Part shown: positions 1 through 12,500 of the stretch, piece after piece
Layout of the letters: every line of letters begins with the position of its first letter
Numbering within the stretch: position 1 is the stretch's first letter
Assembly (NCBI GenBank): GCA_013397865.1
Contig: VZTI01001766.1
Coordinates: 2,054,907 to 2,118,906, forward strand
Origin: Struthidea cinerea
Lineage: Eukaryota; Chordata; Aves; Passeriformes; Corcoracidae
Direction of reading: 5' to 3'
Length of the DNA: 64,000 nt
Notes under the pieces: model-generated
Told to the model about the DNA's origin: nothing
The model's database searches: none
Seen by the model: the letters and a program-made list of their open reading frames with translations, nothing else
Translations under genes and position numbers: made by a program

Positions 1-386
1 AGAAAGAGATGACATGAGGAGCATGATAGAAGGTGTTTGCATTCTGCCACCTGAGATATCTCCCAAACTTGTTTCTTGTTTAATGCTGATAATTGAATAT
101 TGTTTCACAGTCAGTAAAACAATATAATTGACTATTATTTTGTCTATTACTATTAATTTAAACTAATCATAGTGGTCCATTATAACAAGTATCCTTAGAT
201 TTAAAACTCAGGTTTCCTCAAAGTCCTGGAAGGTACAGTTTTGTTTGGTATCTAGTTATCAATTCTCTTCTAACCCTTTGGATTTTATTAATTCTTTGGG
301 TAATTTCTGAGCTTAGATTTCATTGCAAGGAGCAAAGTAAGACAACAAGCCTTTAAAAACTTTGTCTCCATCTTATTTCATTGTAG
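1..386 (+). other. DNAH3: Intron of DNAH3 (3' part)
   Basis: This is AT-rich intron sequence running from the window edge to the acceptor TTGTAG at 381-386. No recognisable repeat or exon is present. Confidence 0.8.
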
Positions 387-582
387 GTGGATCCCATCTT
401 GTGCATCTGTTTTCATTGATCAGGGTAATAAGTGGCTTCATTTTGCTCCTGAAAAGGACTCTGATTCCTCTGAGAAAGTTGAAAGCTATTTCAGTTCCGT
501 GGCAAGTCTAATGTCATTACAATTGCGCGAGATGGTTATTAACTCCTTAGAAGATCTTCTTGCATTTTTTATGATTCACAAG
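387..582 (+). CDS. DNAH3: DNAH3 exon 1 of window (tail)
   Basis: The acceptor is ATTTCATTGTAG and the donor GTATGT. The first base completes a codon from the preceding, unseen exon. The exon then reads WIPSCASVFIDQGNKW and ends in MIHK at a codon boundary. It belongs to the distal N-terminal tail, upstream of the linker. Confidence 0.85.
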
Positions 583-3500
583 GTATGTGCTGTCAAGTAT
601 ATCTACAGTTTTCTGTCTTACTTGGAGATAATTCGTACAGCCATAAAATCTAGTGCTCTTTGAAGGCTAAAATGGCCCAAATGGCTCTTGCCTCCATAAA
701 AAATGGCTGTATCCTTCAAAAACTTGTGTATACTCAGTGGATTTTTTGCACTGTCAAGAATTGCTTCCTTGAATGATCGCTTGGCAGGTCTAGGCTTGCA
801 AGTAACAGTTTTTGAGTTTTCAACTTGGTCTTGAGTGAGTGTGCATTTATTTTATTTTATTTTTAAGTTTTCTTGGTCTTAATGAGGCAAGACAGTTACA
901 CTATTTCTCTGAAAGCACATAAATAATCCCCTTTGAAGTCAGAGGTGTGCACAGTCGTGTGTGTAATCCTTTGTAGAGGTGCTCTATGCGTGTGGTGCCC
1001 CTGTCTATCCCCAGTGTGTGCCCTGTAGTATTTCAAGTAATGCATAGGATTATAATAATGAGCATTACACCGTGGGAGTTTTTACCACTGTTTTGGCTAC
1101 CATAAAGTTGCTTCTTTGGTGAAATGAGTTTTTAAAATACAGGTTCCCCCAGGACCTGCCTTGATAGGACAAAATGAATTAATGTGGCAGGTTAAGTAGT
1201 GCACTGCAGAGGATCACACTTAATACAGTGTACTGTCAGACCTTGCACTAAGCCTTGCATCTGGATGATGATTGTGTTCCTGGTGGTTGGGTTTTAAATT
1301 TTTTTTTTAGTTTTGTCTCGTGGGTTGGTTTGGGTGCGCTCTTTTATTTGGTTTGTTTTGTTGTTTGTTTTGGGGTTTTTTAAATTATTATAACGTCTAC
1401 ATTGCGAGTCTAGTCGTGCACTAGGACTCCATTATTGTAAAGGCAATTTGGGGGTAGTGTAGTTCTTACTGACCATACAAGGCAATTAAAACTAGATTCT
1501 AGATTTTATTTCTGATAGATATCATAGATTAATTTTTTTAGAAATTTTGTTCAGTATGGTAATTAGTGCTTTACTTCTGTTACTTAAGAGAAGAATCAAG
1601 GCAATTAGGCTTAAATCCAGTTTCTTAATTCCAGTTTTTATAGATTCATTTAGGAGTCAGCACCATAAGTTCATGTTTGGAACATCAGGTTTTGTATAAA
1701 AATCAGGGGAGATGATCCCACTGGTGTTGTGTGGTAAGGATATTGGGGAGTTTGAATAGTTTAGAAATTATTATTCTTATAGCTCACTTCTTTGTTGTGT
1801 AAATTTTTCTTTCTTTCCCCTAAGGATGGAAATGATTTTAAAGAACCATATCGAGGAGTGCAGTTCTTCCTGTCTCAGGTACTCACAGTCAAACTCCGTG
1901 TGGAAGAACCTGATATTGTCTTTGAGCCACCTTTGGGAGCATGTTGGGATTTAATCAGTCATTGCTTCCACGAGATCCTGAAGAGTGCTGAGGAACTCCC
2001 AAAGGTACTGGATAAGTTATAGCTGCATGCAAAACGCAATATTAGTAAAAACTATCTATAATATAAAAAGTTATGAATGAGGCTGAAGACTGACAAATAG
2101 AAGATAAAGATGAGGATTGTGAATCATGAACTGGGTGAACTTTTTGATTATAGAAGATATTTTTCAGATTCAAGTTATATTGAAGGTGTGATTTTCATAT
2201 AGTTTTCACAAGCAAACTGTGTGAGTAACCAAGTGTTAATTATGGATCGGAGCCTTTTCACATTGCACTGTTTTTACCAAATTATGATTTTTTTTTTAAT
2301 GTGGTAGATGAATGGGTAATAGAATACCTTATTTTCACTATTCTGTGTCTTATTGCAGTATTTGCAATGATTTCCTTTAGGTAGAAAAACTTCTGTTTCC
2401 GAAATTACAAAGACATGATCTCACTCTTAATACAGTCCAACCACATGAATCATTGTTTTCAGAGTACATAAACAAACTTGAGAAGATCTTTGAAAGCAAC
2501 ACACTTGGTCCAAAGAAGTAAGTTTTGGCTGGTAACGCCGTTGCCCTTCCAAACCCTCAGTTCCATAACGCTGTCCATTTGACTAAAGAGACAGTTTGAG
2601 TGTGTTTGTTTCTTTCTATAGAGGAACTTCTCATTGGAAACTTATGTTTGTTTTTGTGGTCTTCTGTGTTTAAGGTATTTAAACGTGTACAGGAAGTACA
2701 GCAATCTTTTGAACAACAATTCACGGCAAGATGTCACCAATTTCTTGGCTAAAGGTCCTTCTTTAGATGCTTTAACTGAGGTAATGTGTTATTGACAACT
2801 GCAGCATGTTCATACAGCAGCTCACACATCACGATGACTTCCTAATTTATTGCCTAAAGAACAAGTCACTTATTTTACCCTTGGGAATACTAGAGAGTGC
2901 TCAGTTTACGTAGCCCCTTACTGAAGGGCTGCTGTGTAAATGTAGGAGGAGGTTTCTTTATGACCTTCTATGGGTTTTGTTGTTCTTTCTTAGCAGAAAG
3001 GCTTCCCAGAGTATTTGGTCAGTCTGCAGCTTGCTTGTCTTTTCAATGTCTTGTCCTCAGTCAGCCTTGTCTGCTCTTCTCTTTGCATCCCTGAGTTAGC
3101 ATATGGCTAAATGCTTCCTGAGGCAGCTTGGGGTCTTCCCTGCCATGGCAAATTACTATGCAAAGCTTTCAGCCCTGGAATCTGTGGATAGGAGCAGAGC
3201 TCTGGAAAGATAAAAATTAGTCTTCCTTCTTCTGTTTGGAATAAATGATCCAATTTGATGGATGGCAACTATTAGTTGTGTTGGATTTTTCAGCTATGGA
3301 CTTTTAGGAAAAATAACAGATATATTATTTTCTGTTTTTAGAAGATTGACAGCTTCACAGAACTGAAAAAAGAGATTGCTTCTATGGATGTCACTGTTCC
3401 TCTGGCCATGTTCTGTCTGGATGCTCTACAGCTGAATGAGGAACTCTGCAATCGAACCCAAAATCTCAAAGACACATTGATTGAATTTGAAGTGATGGAA

Positions 3501-6500
3501 AACAGAGAGTTAAACCAAAGGTATCTGCTGTTTGCATGGATGGTTATTGCTGTCTGCCTGGATTGATGCTGTGTATCTGTGGATGAGATACCTTTATTCA
3601 TCTGCTGGGTTTTCTAGTGCTGACCAGACAAGTGCAAGAAGGCCAGCCTGGCTGAACAGGGAGCTTTGGCTAGAACTGACAGAAGAGAAAAAAAATATTC
3701 AATTTATGAAGAAGTTTAATGTTTTTGTTTCAAAGACAAAATCAATTTACCGGATCTTGCATCTCTCTTCACTTACAATCCCAGTGATATGTCTATTCTC
3801 TTTCTGTTGTAGAATTTGTGATGAGTATAACTTCATTGCAAAGAGAATGAGTGAGGTGCCTCAGAACACTGAACAGCTAGTGGAATATGAGGCATTCTTA
3901 AAGAAATCCAGTGAAGTTACTGTTGTTAAACTGAATAAGGAGCTCATCAAAGCAGCACACAGACTGCAAATCCTCATGGACTATGCTGATCTCTCTCGTA
4001 TGTCTAACTACAGAATATAACATTTTCATATGAGAATATTTATATATAGATAATGGGCTCTGCATGCCTAAATGTTGCATCTTCTGGGGTGCTAATGGCA
4101 AGTTCCAAAAGAGACAGAAAGGAAATATAAAGAATTCAGCAGAGGCCAAAATGTACCAGTGCAGCAAGGAATGGTAGAGAAATGGCACACTGCATAGACA
4201 GGGCTTTTTAATGTGTTTTAAGTATTATCAGGTCAATGTCATGTAATCTGGCCAAATGATGTTACATCTCTATGTTAATAAATAAAAATTCTCCAGAGAA
4301 AAGCCATCCAACAAGCCACGTGCCAAAGGCTCTATGACAGCATGTGGAAAGTGTGAGAACTTGCATCTCTGCAGCTGAGGATTAGATCAGAGCAGGCCTT
4401 TTGTTGTTTTGCTGTCATGGTTTGCTGTTCTTAGTTAGTACAAAGGCTGTTCTCTAAGACTGAAGATACATCTGAAGAAGTTACTTTTAGTTTGCATTTT
4501 TATTCAAAGCAAAAATGTAATTCACAGATTCAGTCTGCTATTTGCTGCACCTAAGAAGAAGGGCAGTTACATGAATGCAAACCTATTTTAGTGTCAGGAT
4601 GAGACTTTTTCCTTAAGCAGAATACACTCTTGGGTCAGACAGTGGTAGAAATAACAAGGATATGTCATGTTTATTAGACTTCATTTATGATAAAAATTAG
4701 GATGCCTGTGGAAGCCAGGACAATTTTCTGTCACATTTTGGAGTGTTTGCAATTGCAGTATTTCATAATTACATATTCTCTGTAGCTGGGTTTATAAACA
4801 CGTGTCCTACATTAGTTGTCACGAGCTAAGTGCACTGAACAGACAGACAAATAGGAAGGTGGAGATGTCTGCTCATCTTGTAGTTGTGATGCTCTAGCTT
4901 TTGTGAGTAATTCAGCATTTACAGATCGAGGACTAGAAATGGTTTAAACATTTATCCATCATATGTAGGTATAATATACATTTAGTTGGGGGTGGTCTGT
5001 TGCTGTGTGTAGTTGAATGGAACTGATGTTCTGGAATAGCTGTTCTTGCTAAGTATCTCTGCCTAACTAACATCTTATTTAGAGAAGTTCACATTCTTAA
5101 CTTGATTTTACAGTTTTGCTATCAATCAGACTTGTTTTAGGAAAGAGTTTCTTTGCAGTGAAGATAATTCAGCCACCAGCTTCGTTGCTTGTTCCTAAAC
5201 ATAGTTTAACTATTTTGCTTGTTAGTAGCCATTCTATTATATTATAACCATTCTATTAAATCATTGGTTAAAAGGTATTTTCTTAAAGATGGCTATATAT
5301 TTTTTATTTTAGATGATGACATAAACCTGAATAGCACAGTTTTCCATTGGCCTGATGAGATTATGAAAATATTTGAAAGCAGTAAAAATCTGTTGACTGA
5401 GAGGAGGATTCAGGTAGAGAGGGCATTGATTGAAAGGTATGGTGTTAAATATTTTTTTTCCTCTGGGTATTTTTAAAGAAAAGAAAAATCTCACTATCAG
5501 TAGAAGGGAGATAATGTCGAAGAAGGAAAACTTAGAAGGAAAATGAGAAAGTAAGGAATAAACCTAGTTTACAGTATTATGGAGATTTCTGAAAAATATT
5601 ATTGATGAGGGTGGATTAGAGTATCCCTATACTTAAATAGATCTGAAAGGAGGAATGGAGGATTGGTCCAGAATATTCATAATTTTATATTGTTATATTG
5701 GTTAGTACAGCATTACATATAGTTTTGTTACATTGTTTTCACTCTTCCTTTATTTTGTCCAGGTAGTAAAGATAGCAAATATAAGTAAAGTAAAGTGAAT
5801 CACTTGTGAGGTTTGAAAATGAGCCTTGAATTCCAATCCCATGAACTGCATAGTCTTGATATAACTGATTAGTGAGCTTTCACTGGCATCTGTATTTACA
5901 TTAGTATTGAGATCAGATTTCGTGTGACAGTGCCTGTTGTAATTAATAAAACAATTGAAACCTGAAAAGGAATGAAACACAACATCATATTACCTTAGCT
6001 GTCTTTACCTCAGGTGTTCTCAGTTTAAGAAAACTCTTGAACTTTATAATAAAGAACTAGAAAGCTTCAAAAGGCGCGGGGATATCGTGACTGCAGAAGA
6101 ATTGAGGAAGAATGCTGGGAAACTTGAAGAGTTAAATAAGAATATAGATAATGCACTAGCAGAATTTGAGGTTAGTATTTATTAATCGAGTGTGGAGTGG
6201 GTTACAGTGTGCTGGATGACCGAAAGTTTGGTTCCTGCACCTGATATTTTTTTTTCAGGGTTCTGACTGTATATTGTTAAGATTACTTTGAAATTTCCAG
6301 ATGCACAAAGAGGTGGCAAATATCCTCTTGTCCCTGTATGCTGATTTGTCCCAACTACTGAGTTGAAGAGCAAATTTTTTGGGAAAAAAATTTTAGGGAG
6401 TTTTAAAAACTGAAATGCTGAATTTCAGTGTTTCCAAGCGGTCAGTGGTAGCAAGATGCTATCTACAGAAAACAATTCTTGTGGCAGAGTTGGCAGAGGC

Positions 6501-9500
6501 AGAATGTTAGGGAGCTGGCATTTTCCCTGAATCGTGATCTGTGCACTGGAGCTCTGTTTTCAGTCCCTCTGCTTGTTTTCTAATTAAACCCAAGTGTTTT
6601 TCAACTGTTTGTATCATTTCCATTTAATGCTGGTCAGCATTAAATACACATTTTAACACAACAGGAATTTCAAATGCTAGGTAACAAACTGAAGACCAAG
6701 TTCCTTAGATTCTATTCAGGGCTCTCCATCCAATTTATTGTATCATTCTAAGTTGAACAGTTTGTCTTAGCTGTGACTCTGCTGGGAAATGAGAAGGGTT
6801 GTCTTTGACAGATCTCACAGGCATTGTGAGGCTTAATCAATCTTCTAAATCACAGTGAGACCATAAGATTTCTCCATATACGAAGCCTTAGGGGTCGTAA
6901 TTAAGATTTTAATTAAGTCCCACTCAATAGAAAAAAAAGAACCAATTACATGAGTTTAGCATTTAGATGAATTGGTAGTCCTACACATCAATACTATTAA
7001 TTGGATTTAAAGGCATCTAGTATATTTAATTAGTGTGAGTTAACAGCACTGATATGCTGTTATAGGTAGATCAGAACAAGTAATTAAGCCTAAGTTTCTT
7101 AATACATGATCACAATGAGAGGTGTATCCACACAATTTAAATGCCATGACAATTAGCTCAGTGAATACATGAATTTAAATATTATCTTGGAATATGAATC
7201 TTTAATATTTTTTCTGCCTGCAGCTCATATTGAATGATTACAAGTTTTATGAAAGGCCTGTTGGCATTATAAAAGCACAAACTCAGGACTCAATCTGAAT
7301 TCAGTGTCTGCATTTCAGACAGCATTTCTCTGTGCTTCACCTCCCTACCTGTAAAATGAAGAAGACAATACCTTTTTTAAAATCTAAATCTTTGCACATT
7401 GGCTTTTACTGTAAAATCTTTTGGACTAAGACAATGCCTTACCATGAATAAGCACAGCAATTAACACATTTTGGTGGGAGCTCCCAGATAATTCTGTAAA
7501 AGAAAAAAAACCTAATCACAAGTTTAAAAAGATTCCAACAAGCCTCTCTAACTGAGGAGCTTACATTCAGATTTCACAGTGGATTGGAAACTTGTGAGCC
7601 TTTTTTTTACTGAATGCCATGGTACACTACGTTATTCTAAAGTGGATTTGGATTTTAAAAATTATTTGAGGAGGAAAAGATACCCACGATGATCTTAGAA
7701 TTATTTAGGTTGGAACAGACCTCTGTGATTCCATGAAATAACCAGGGGAAGAACACCATTACTTTATGTACCTAAAATCCACAGGCTTCTATCTACAGAT
7801 CTGTCTGGCTTTAAGACATGTAAAATAATTGTGTTCAATATTGTCTGTTTAAAAGTTTAAACAACAATAGGAATTTTTGATGGAAATAATATACTTTTTT
7901 TTTTTTCCTCTAAAGGCTATTAATTTTGAGGAAGATTTGCTTGAGCGGGAGAAGAGTCAATTTCCTCTGCTGCAATCTATAATTGCAACCAAAGAACCCT
8001 TTGAGCAGCTTTGGGTAACAGCATATAGTTTCCATACCAAATCTGAGGAATGGATGAATGGTGAGGCTTTGGTGTTCATTTGATGAAATGTTTGATGTTA
8101 TTTACAGTTAGTTAAGTAGAAGCTGAAAGAGTTGATCAGTCGTGAGAAAATAATTTTTAAGAAATAAATGCTGTTAAGCAGTGTGAAATAGAGTTACTGA
8201 CTTGGATTTTGCATTAAGATAATATTTTGTAACACAATTGATTTTCAGTTAGAGGACAATGATTAAAAATGGCTGTAATTGAACCGCCCTGGGAATCTCC
8301 TCTGTGCTGATGTGCCTGCTGTGCTTTTTTTATGCTGTTGTGTTCAGGACCTCTTCAGCAACTGAATGCTGATGAAATTAGTGAAGAAGTTGGGAATATG
8401 TGGAGGACCATGTACAAGCTCAGTAAGAGCTTCCCAGATGTGCCCGTGCCCAGGCGCATGGCAGAATCCATGAAATACAAGCTCGATAAATTTAAACAGC
8501 ATCTTCCTGTCCTGTCGATTGCCTGCAATCGTGGAATGAAGGAGAGACACTGGGAGCAGGTACTTCAAACTCTGCTTTAACTGTGGAAATATTCTGCCAC
8601 AGAAACTGACAGTCCAAATCTTTTATCCTGTGACATGATAGATCCAGTTCTGAAATTTGTAACACCGCAGGCAGAAGCTTCTTTAAATTAATAATTTATG
8701 GCAGAAAAGCAAATCAGGGTGTTGCACTAATACTTAGTTAGAATTTGTTGCTTGCTGTTTGAAATTATTTCACAAAAATGCGTCTTGATGATAGATTTAT
8801 TTCTTACTTTATTTTCAGATTAGTCAAATTGTAGGATACGAGATCAAACTGGATGCAAAAACTAACCTTAAAAACATATTGGACTGTGGACTCTCAAAAT
8901 TTATTGAACAGTAAGAAGCTTAATCTAGTCTCATTTTTTAGACATTGAATTTCATAGGTCAGATACCAAATCTTAGTTCTTTTGGGGTTTTGTGTGCTGT
9001 TAGAACATGCTGTAAAATCCGCTGTATTTTATCAAGCTGTGAACTGTCAGTTGTTCTTGTAGCACAGAGGCATAAAAATCCAGTTGTATTCCTAAGCCAC
9101 TTAATTTGCTCATTTGGAATTTTGTCTGTATTTGTCTTCCAATTAATATCGATATCTCTAACTTGGTGAGGCTGAAAGGGGAAAAGTATTCCTTGAAGAA
9201 AGAGTCTGTGATGTTATTAACAAATTATTATGAAAGGTAGTCTGATATGCAACTGCACCTACAGCTGCTTTTTATGCTGTTCAGCTACGTTACAAAAACA
9301 TTTCAAAGATATGTTTCATTTTAATTTAGAATAGAACCTGTTGGAGCAGCTGCAAGTAAGGAGTATTCCTTAGAGAAATCAATAGAGAAAATGAAATCGG
9401 AGTGGGTCGATGTGCAGTTCGGTTTGGTGAAGTACAGGGATACTGTAAGTAAACACCAAATCAATATATATATCTGAAAATAATTACTTTGGTTCTGAAT

Positions 9501-12500
9501 ATCCATTGAGAAATACTAGAGGGACATTGCTGCTGATTATTGTTGCACGATGGAAAGTTGTATCTTAGCCCAGAGCTGGGCAGATGTCTCTGTTATTATA
9601 TATCTTTTTATTTGGACTTCAGTGTCTGAACAGCTTGTGATCTCACGTGCTCATCCTAAGAAATCTGTAGGCCTGAGGACTTCTCCAGTACTGGATGGAA
9701 AGCTGGACAGTAGCGAAATTTTAACTTGCCCAGAAGAAACAAGAATCACAGTGCAAAAGATTGAGTCAGAAGGCACCAGCTTCCTATTCACAAAACAATC
9801 TGTCTCTGGACCTTTGAAACAGAGGTGTACAGAGAAGATACCTTTTGGTATCTTCACACGTTTGCAGCCTTTCTCAATTCCTTGCTGCTTCAACCCTCAT
9901 AGAGAAGGGGGAAACAGGAAGCTGAATGAGGGGTGAAATAAAGTGGCTGCCATTTGACTTACCAAAATGTGATGTATTTACAGGACACCAACATCCTGTC
10001 GGCAGTGGATGACATCCAGCTTTTGCTGGATGATCACATTGTTAAGACTCAGACAGTCTGTGGCTCTCCCTTCATCAAACCAATAGAAGCTGAATGCGTG
10101 GTAAGGAAAGGCCAGTTTGATTGAGCTTGCTTGTCTCATAATATGCTTTCCCAAAGTGCTTCAAGGTATTTTGATATAAGACATTACAGAGCTGTTAACT
10201 AAGAACACATCTTCATATTTCTTGATTTATTTTTGTAATTTTGCGTAACTTACTACTTTTGCTTAACCACTACATGTTTTCATTGCAGGCCTGGAAAGAT
10301 AAGCTGTGTTTAATGCAAGATATTATAGATAGCTGGTTAAAATGTCAGGCGACGTGGTTGTATTTGGAACCAATTTTTAGTTCAGAAGACATTATAGCTC
10401 AAATGCCTGAAGAGGGCAGAAAGTTTAAGATTGTGGATTCATACTGGAAAAACATCATGACAGAAGTGGTAAGTGCTAACATTTCATAAATTTTGTATTT
10501 TTATGCACATCTGGTAACATGGTTATTAATGTCATGTGCATATACTGTTCTCTTCTGCAGCTGGATATTTGTATCCATGAAGTGCAAAAACCTTCATTGA
10601 AGTCCAACAAATTGTAGCCATGCAGTAAAAGTGGTAGATCACATCATTATTGCATTGAGATTTCTGTAAAGGCTGGGTATTGAAGGGATGAGGAACATGA
10701 ATTCTAAATTTTCTAGCTTTTTTTATGGCTAAATGGTCAGAATTAGGTAGAAAGATGAATGATTTGTACTTTCAGGATCAGCTTATGACTTCACTGAGAA
10801 TCTGTACAAAGCCTTGTCTGGATACAAGGAGAGTTTGCATTAGACTTACAGGGTGTACACACTTTGGAGCAACTCAAGTGTGTTTTTTTCATGTGGTTGT
10901 TCTCTAATATGTGATGGCATGGTTATTCAAAACTTTAGTGCATATGGACTGTCATGGTAGTGTGTCAGGTTAAGATAATGGGGATAGGAAGTGCAATTTG
11001 GTAACCTGTTCAATTCCCTGTAAATCAGAAGTTGAGTAAGAGGCCAGACAGTGGTGGTGTGAGCTGAGATGTTTGTCAAAAACGCTGAGAGTGTGTGGTT
11101 GTGTGATAAAGGTGCTGAAATAATCAGTGTAACTAAATAGAAGTTGAGACCTGTCCAACAACTCAGACTGTGAATGATGAAGTCTGTACTGAAATAGAAT
11201 CCTCTGAAGAAGAGTGTTATCAGAAAGAAAAAAATGCAACCTAGATAGTGAGAACAGAGAGTAATTGTCATGTACTGTGTCTCTGATAGAACTCACTTGT
11301 GAGTGGAAAGCAATGTAGCAAGCTCAAGACACAGAAACAAGTTCCAAAGATGTTATTTCCTGATATTTCCTTCATCAATGTCTATAAAGTTCAAGTTGGT
11401 AAAACTGAGAGCCTGAAAAGCAAAACTATCAAATAATGCAGACATATTTAATAACATGAAAGCAGACTACAGAGGAGAAATACAGCTTTTTAGCCTCCTG
11501 CAATACATGTGATTGATGCATTTTAATGTAAAACTTACTGCAATTTTTAGTGGTTTCTGCTGTGTGTTTTTACAAAGGTGAAAGACACGAAGGTACTCGT
11601 AGCAACTGAACAACCCAAGATGTTAGACAGACTTCAGGAAGCAAATATTCTCTTAGAGGACATTCAGAAGGGGCTGAATACTTACTTGGAGTCAAAAAGA
11701 TTATTTTTCCCGAGGTAAATTAATTTAAAAGGCCTAAGTTAGAAACGAGAAGCCATAAGCTCTTTCAAACCATTTCTTCTGAACTAAAAAGTCTCATTTT
11801 GTAAACATATGTGGGACACAGTCACATGGAGCAGAAAATGAAAAGCTGTTCTCCTCTCCAGACATAACTGATTTTCCTGTTACGAAACGCCGGGAGCAGG
11901 CGGGGATGGGGAGGCACAATCTGTCTATCACAGTGTAAACTTTGATTGGAAAGGCACTGTTACTCACAGGGTGTTTTTGAAGGAGCTTGCTACCTTCCCC
12001 TGGCTGACATGCAATTATGTCCCTGCCCTACCCTCTTTAGAGGTGTGTGATCCGTGGGAGTTGTACGTGATCATGAGGAGCAGGATTCAGGGTTTGTACA
12101 GGGTACTTAATGGCTGGCTGGAGCCATCTGGTCTTTCCTGCCTGAGTTTGAGAACCCTTATTCTTCCTTTGCATAAAAAGATTGAAATTCTGAAAAATTG
12201 AAACATTGAAATTCTGAAAAAACAGATGTGACGAGTTTTATAATGTTAAAAATTGTTAAGGAAAAGGATTTGAGATATAATTTCCTCTCTGACACACTAG
12301 TGACTTAAGCAACAATAAAACCAATTGCATGAATCGATTATTAATGGCAATTTTCATGATTGGAAAGTAATTGTATTTTTCTGGCAGATTCTTTTTCCTG
12401 TCTAACGATGAGCTGCTTGAAATACTGTCTGAAACAAAGGATCCACTTCGAGTACAACCACATTTAAAGAAGTGTTTTGAAGGAATTGCTAAACTGGAGT

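Noticed and set aside
3532..4020. A 162-codon open frame on the + strand
   Set aside because: It is intron sequence running into the exon at 3813-3997. Only the latter part has dynein similarity.
9550..9936. A 128-codon open frame in an intron
   Set aside because: It shows no family resemblance, no splice support and no repeat identity. It is probably chance.
10927..11296. Overlapping minus-strand open frames of about 110 codons
   Set aside because: They are rich in Ser, Leu and His, as expected from the antisense of A/G-rich DNA, and they resemble no known family.
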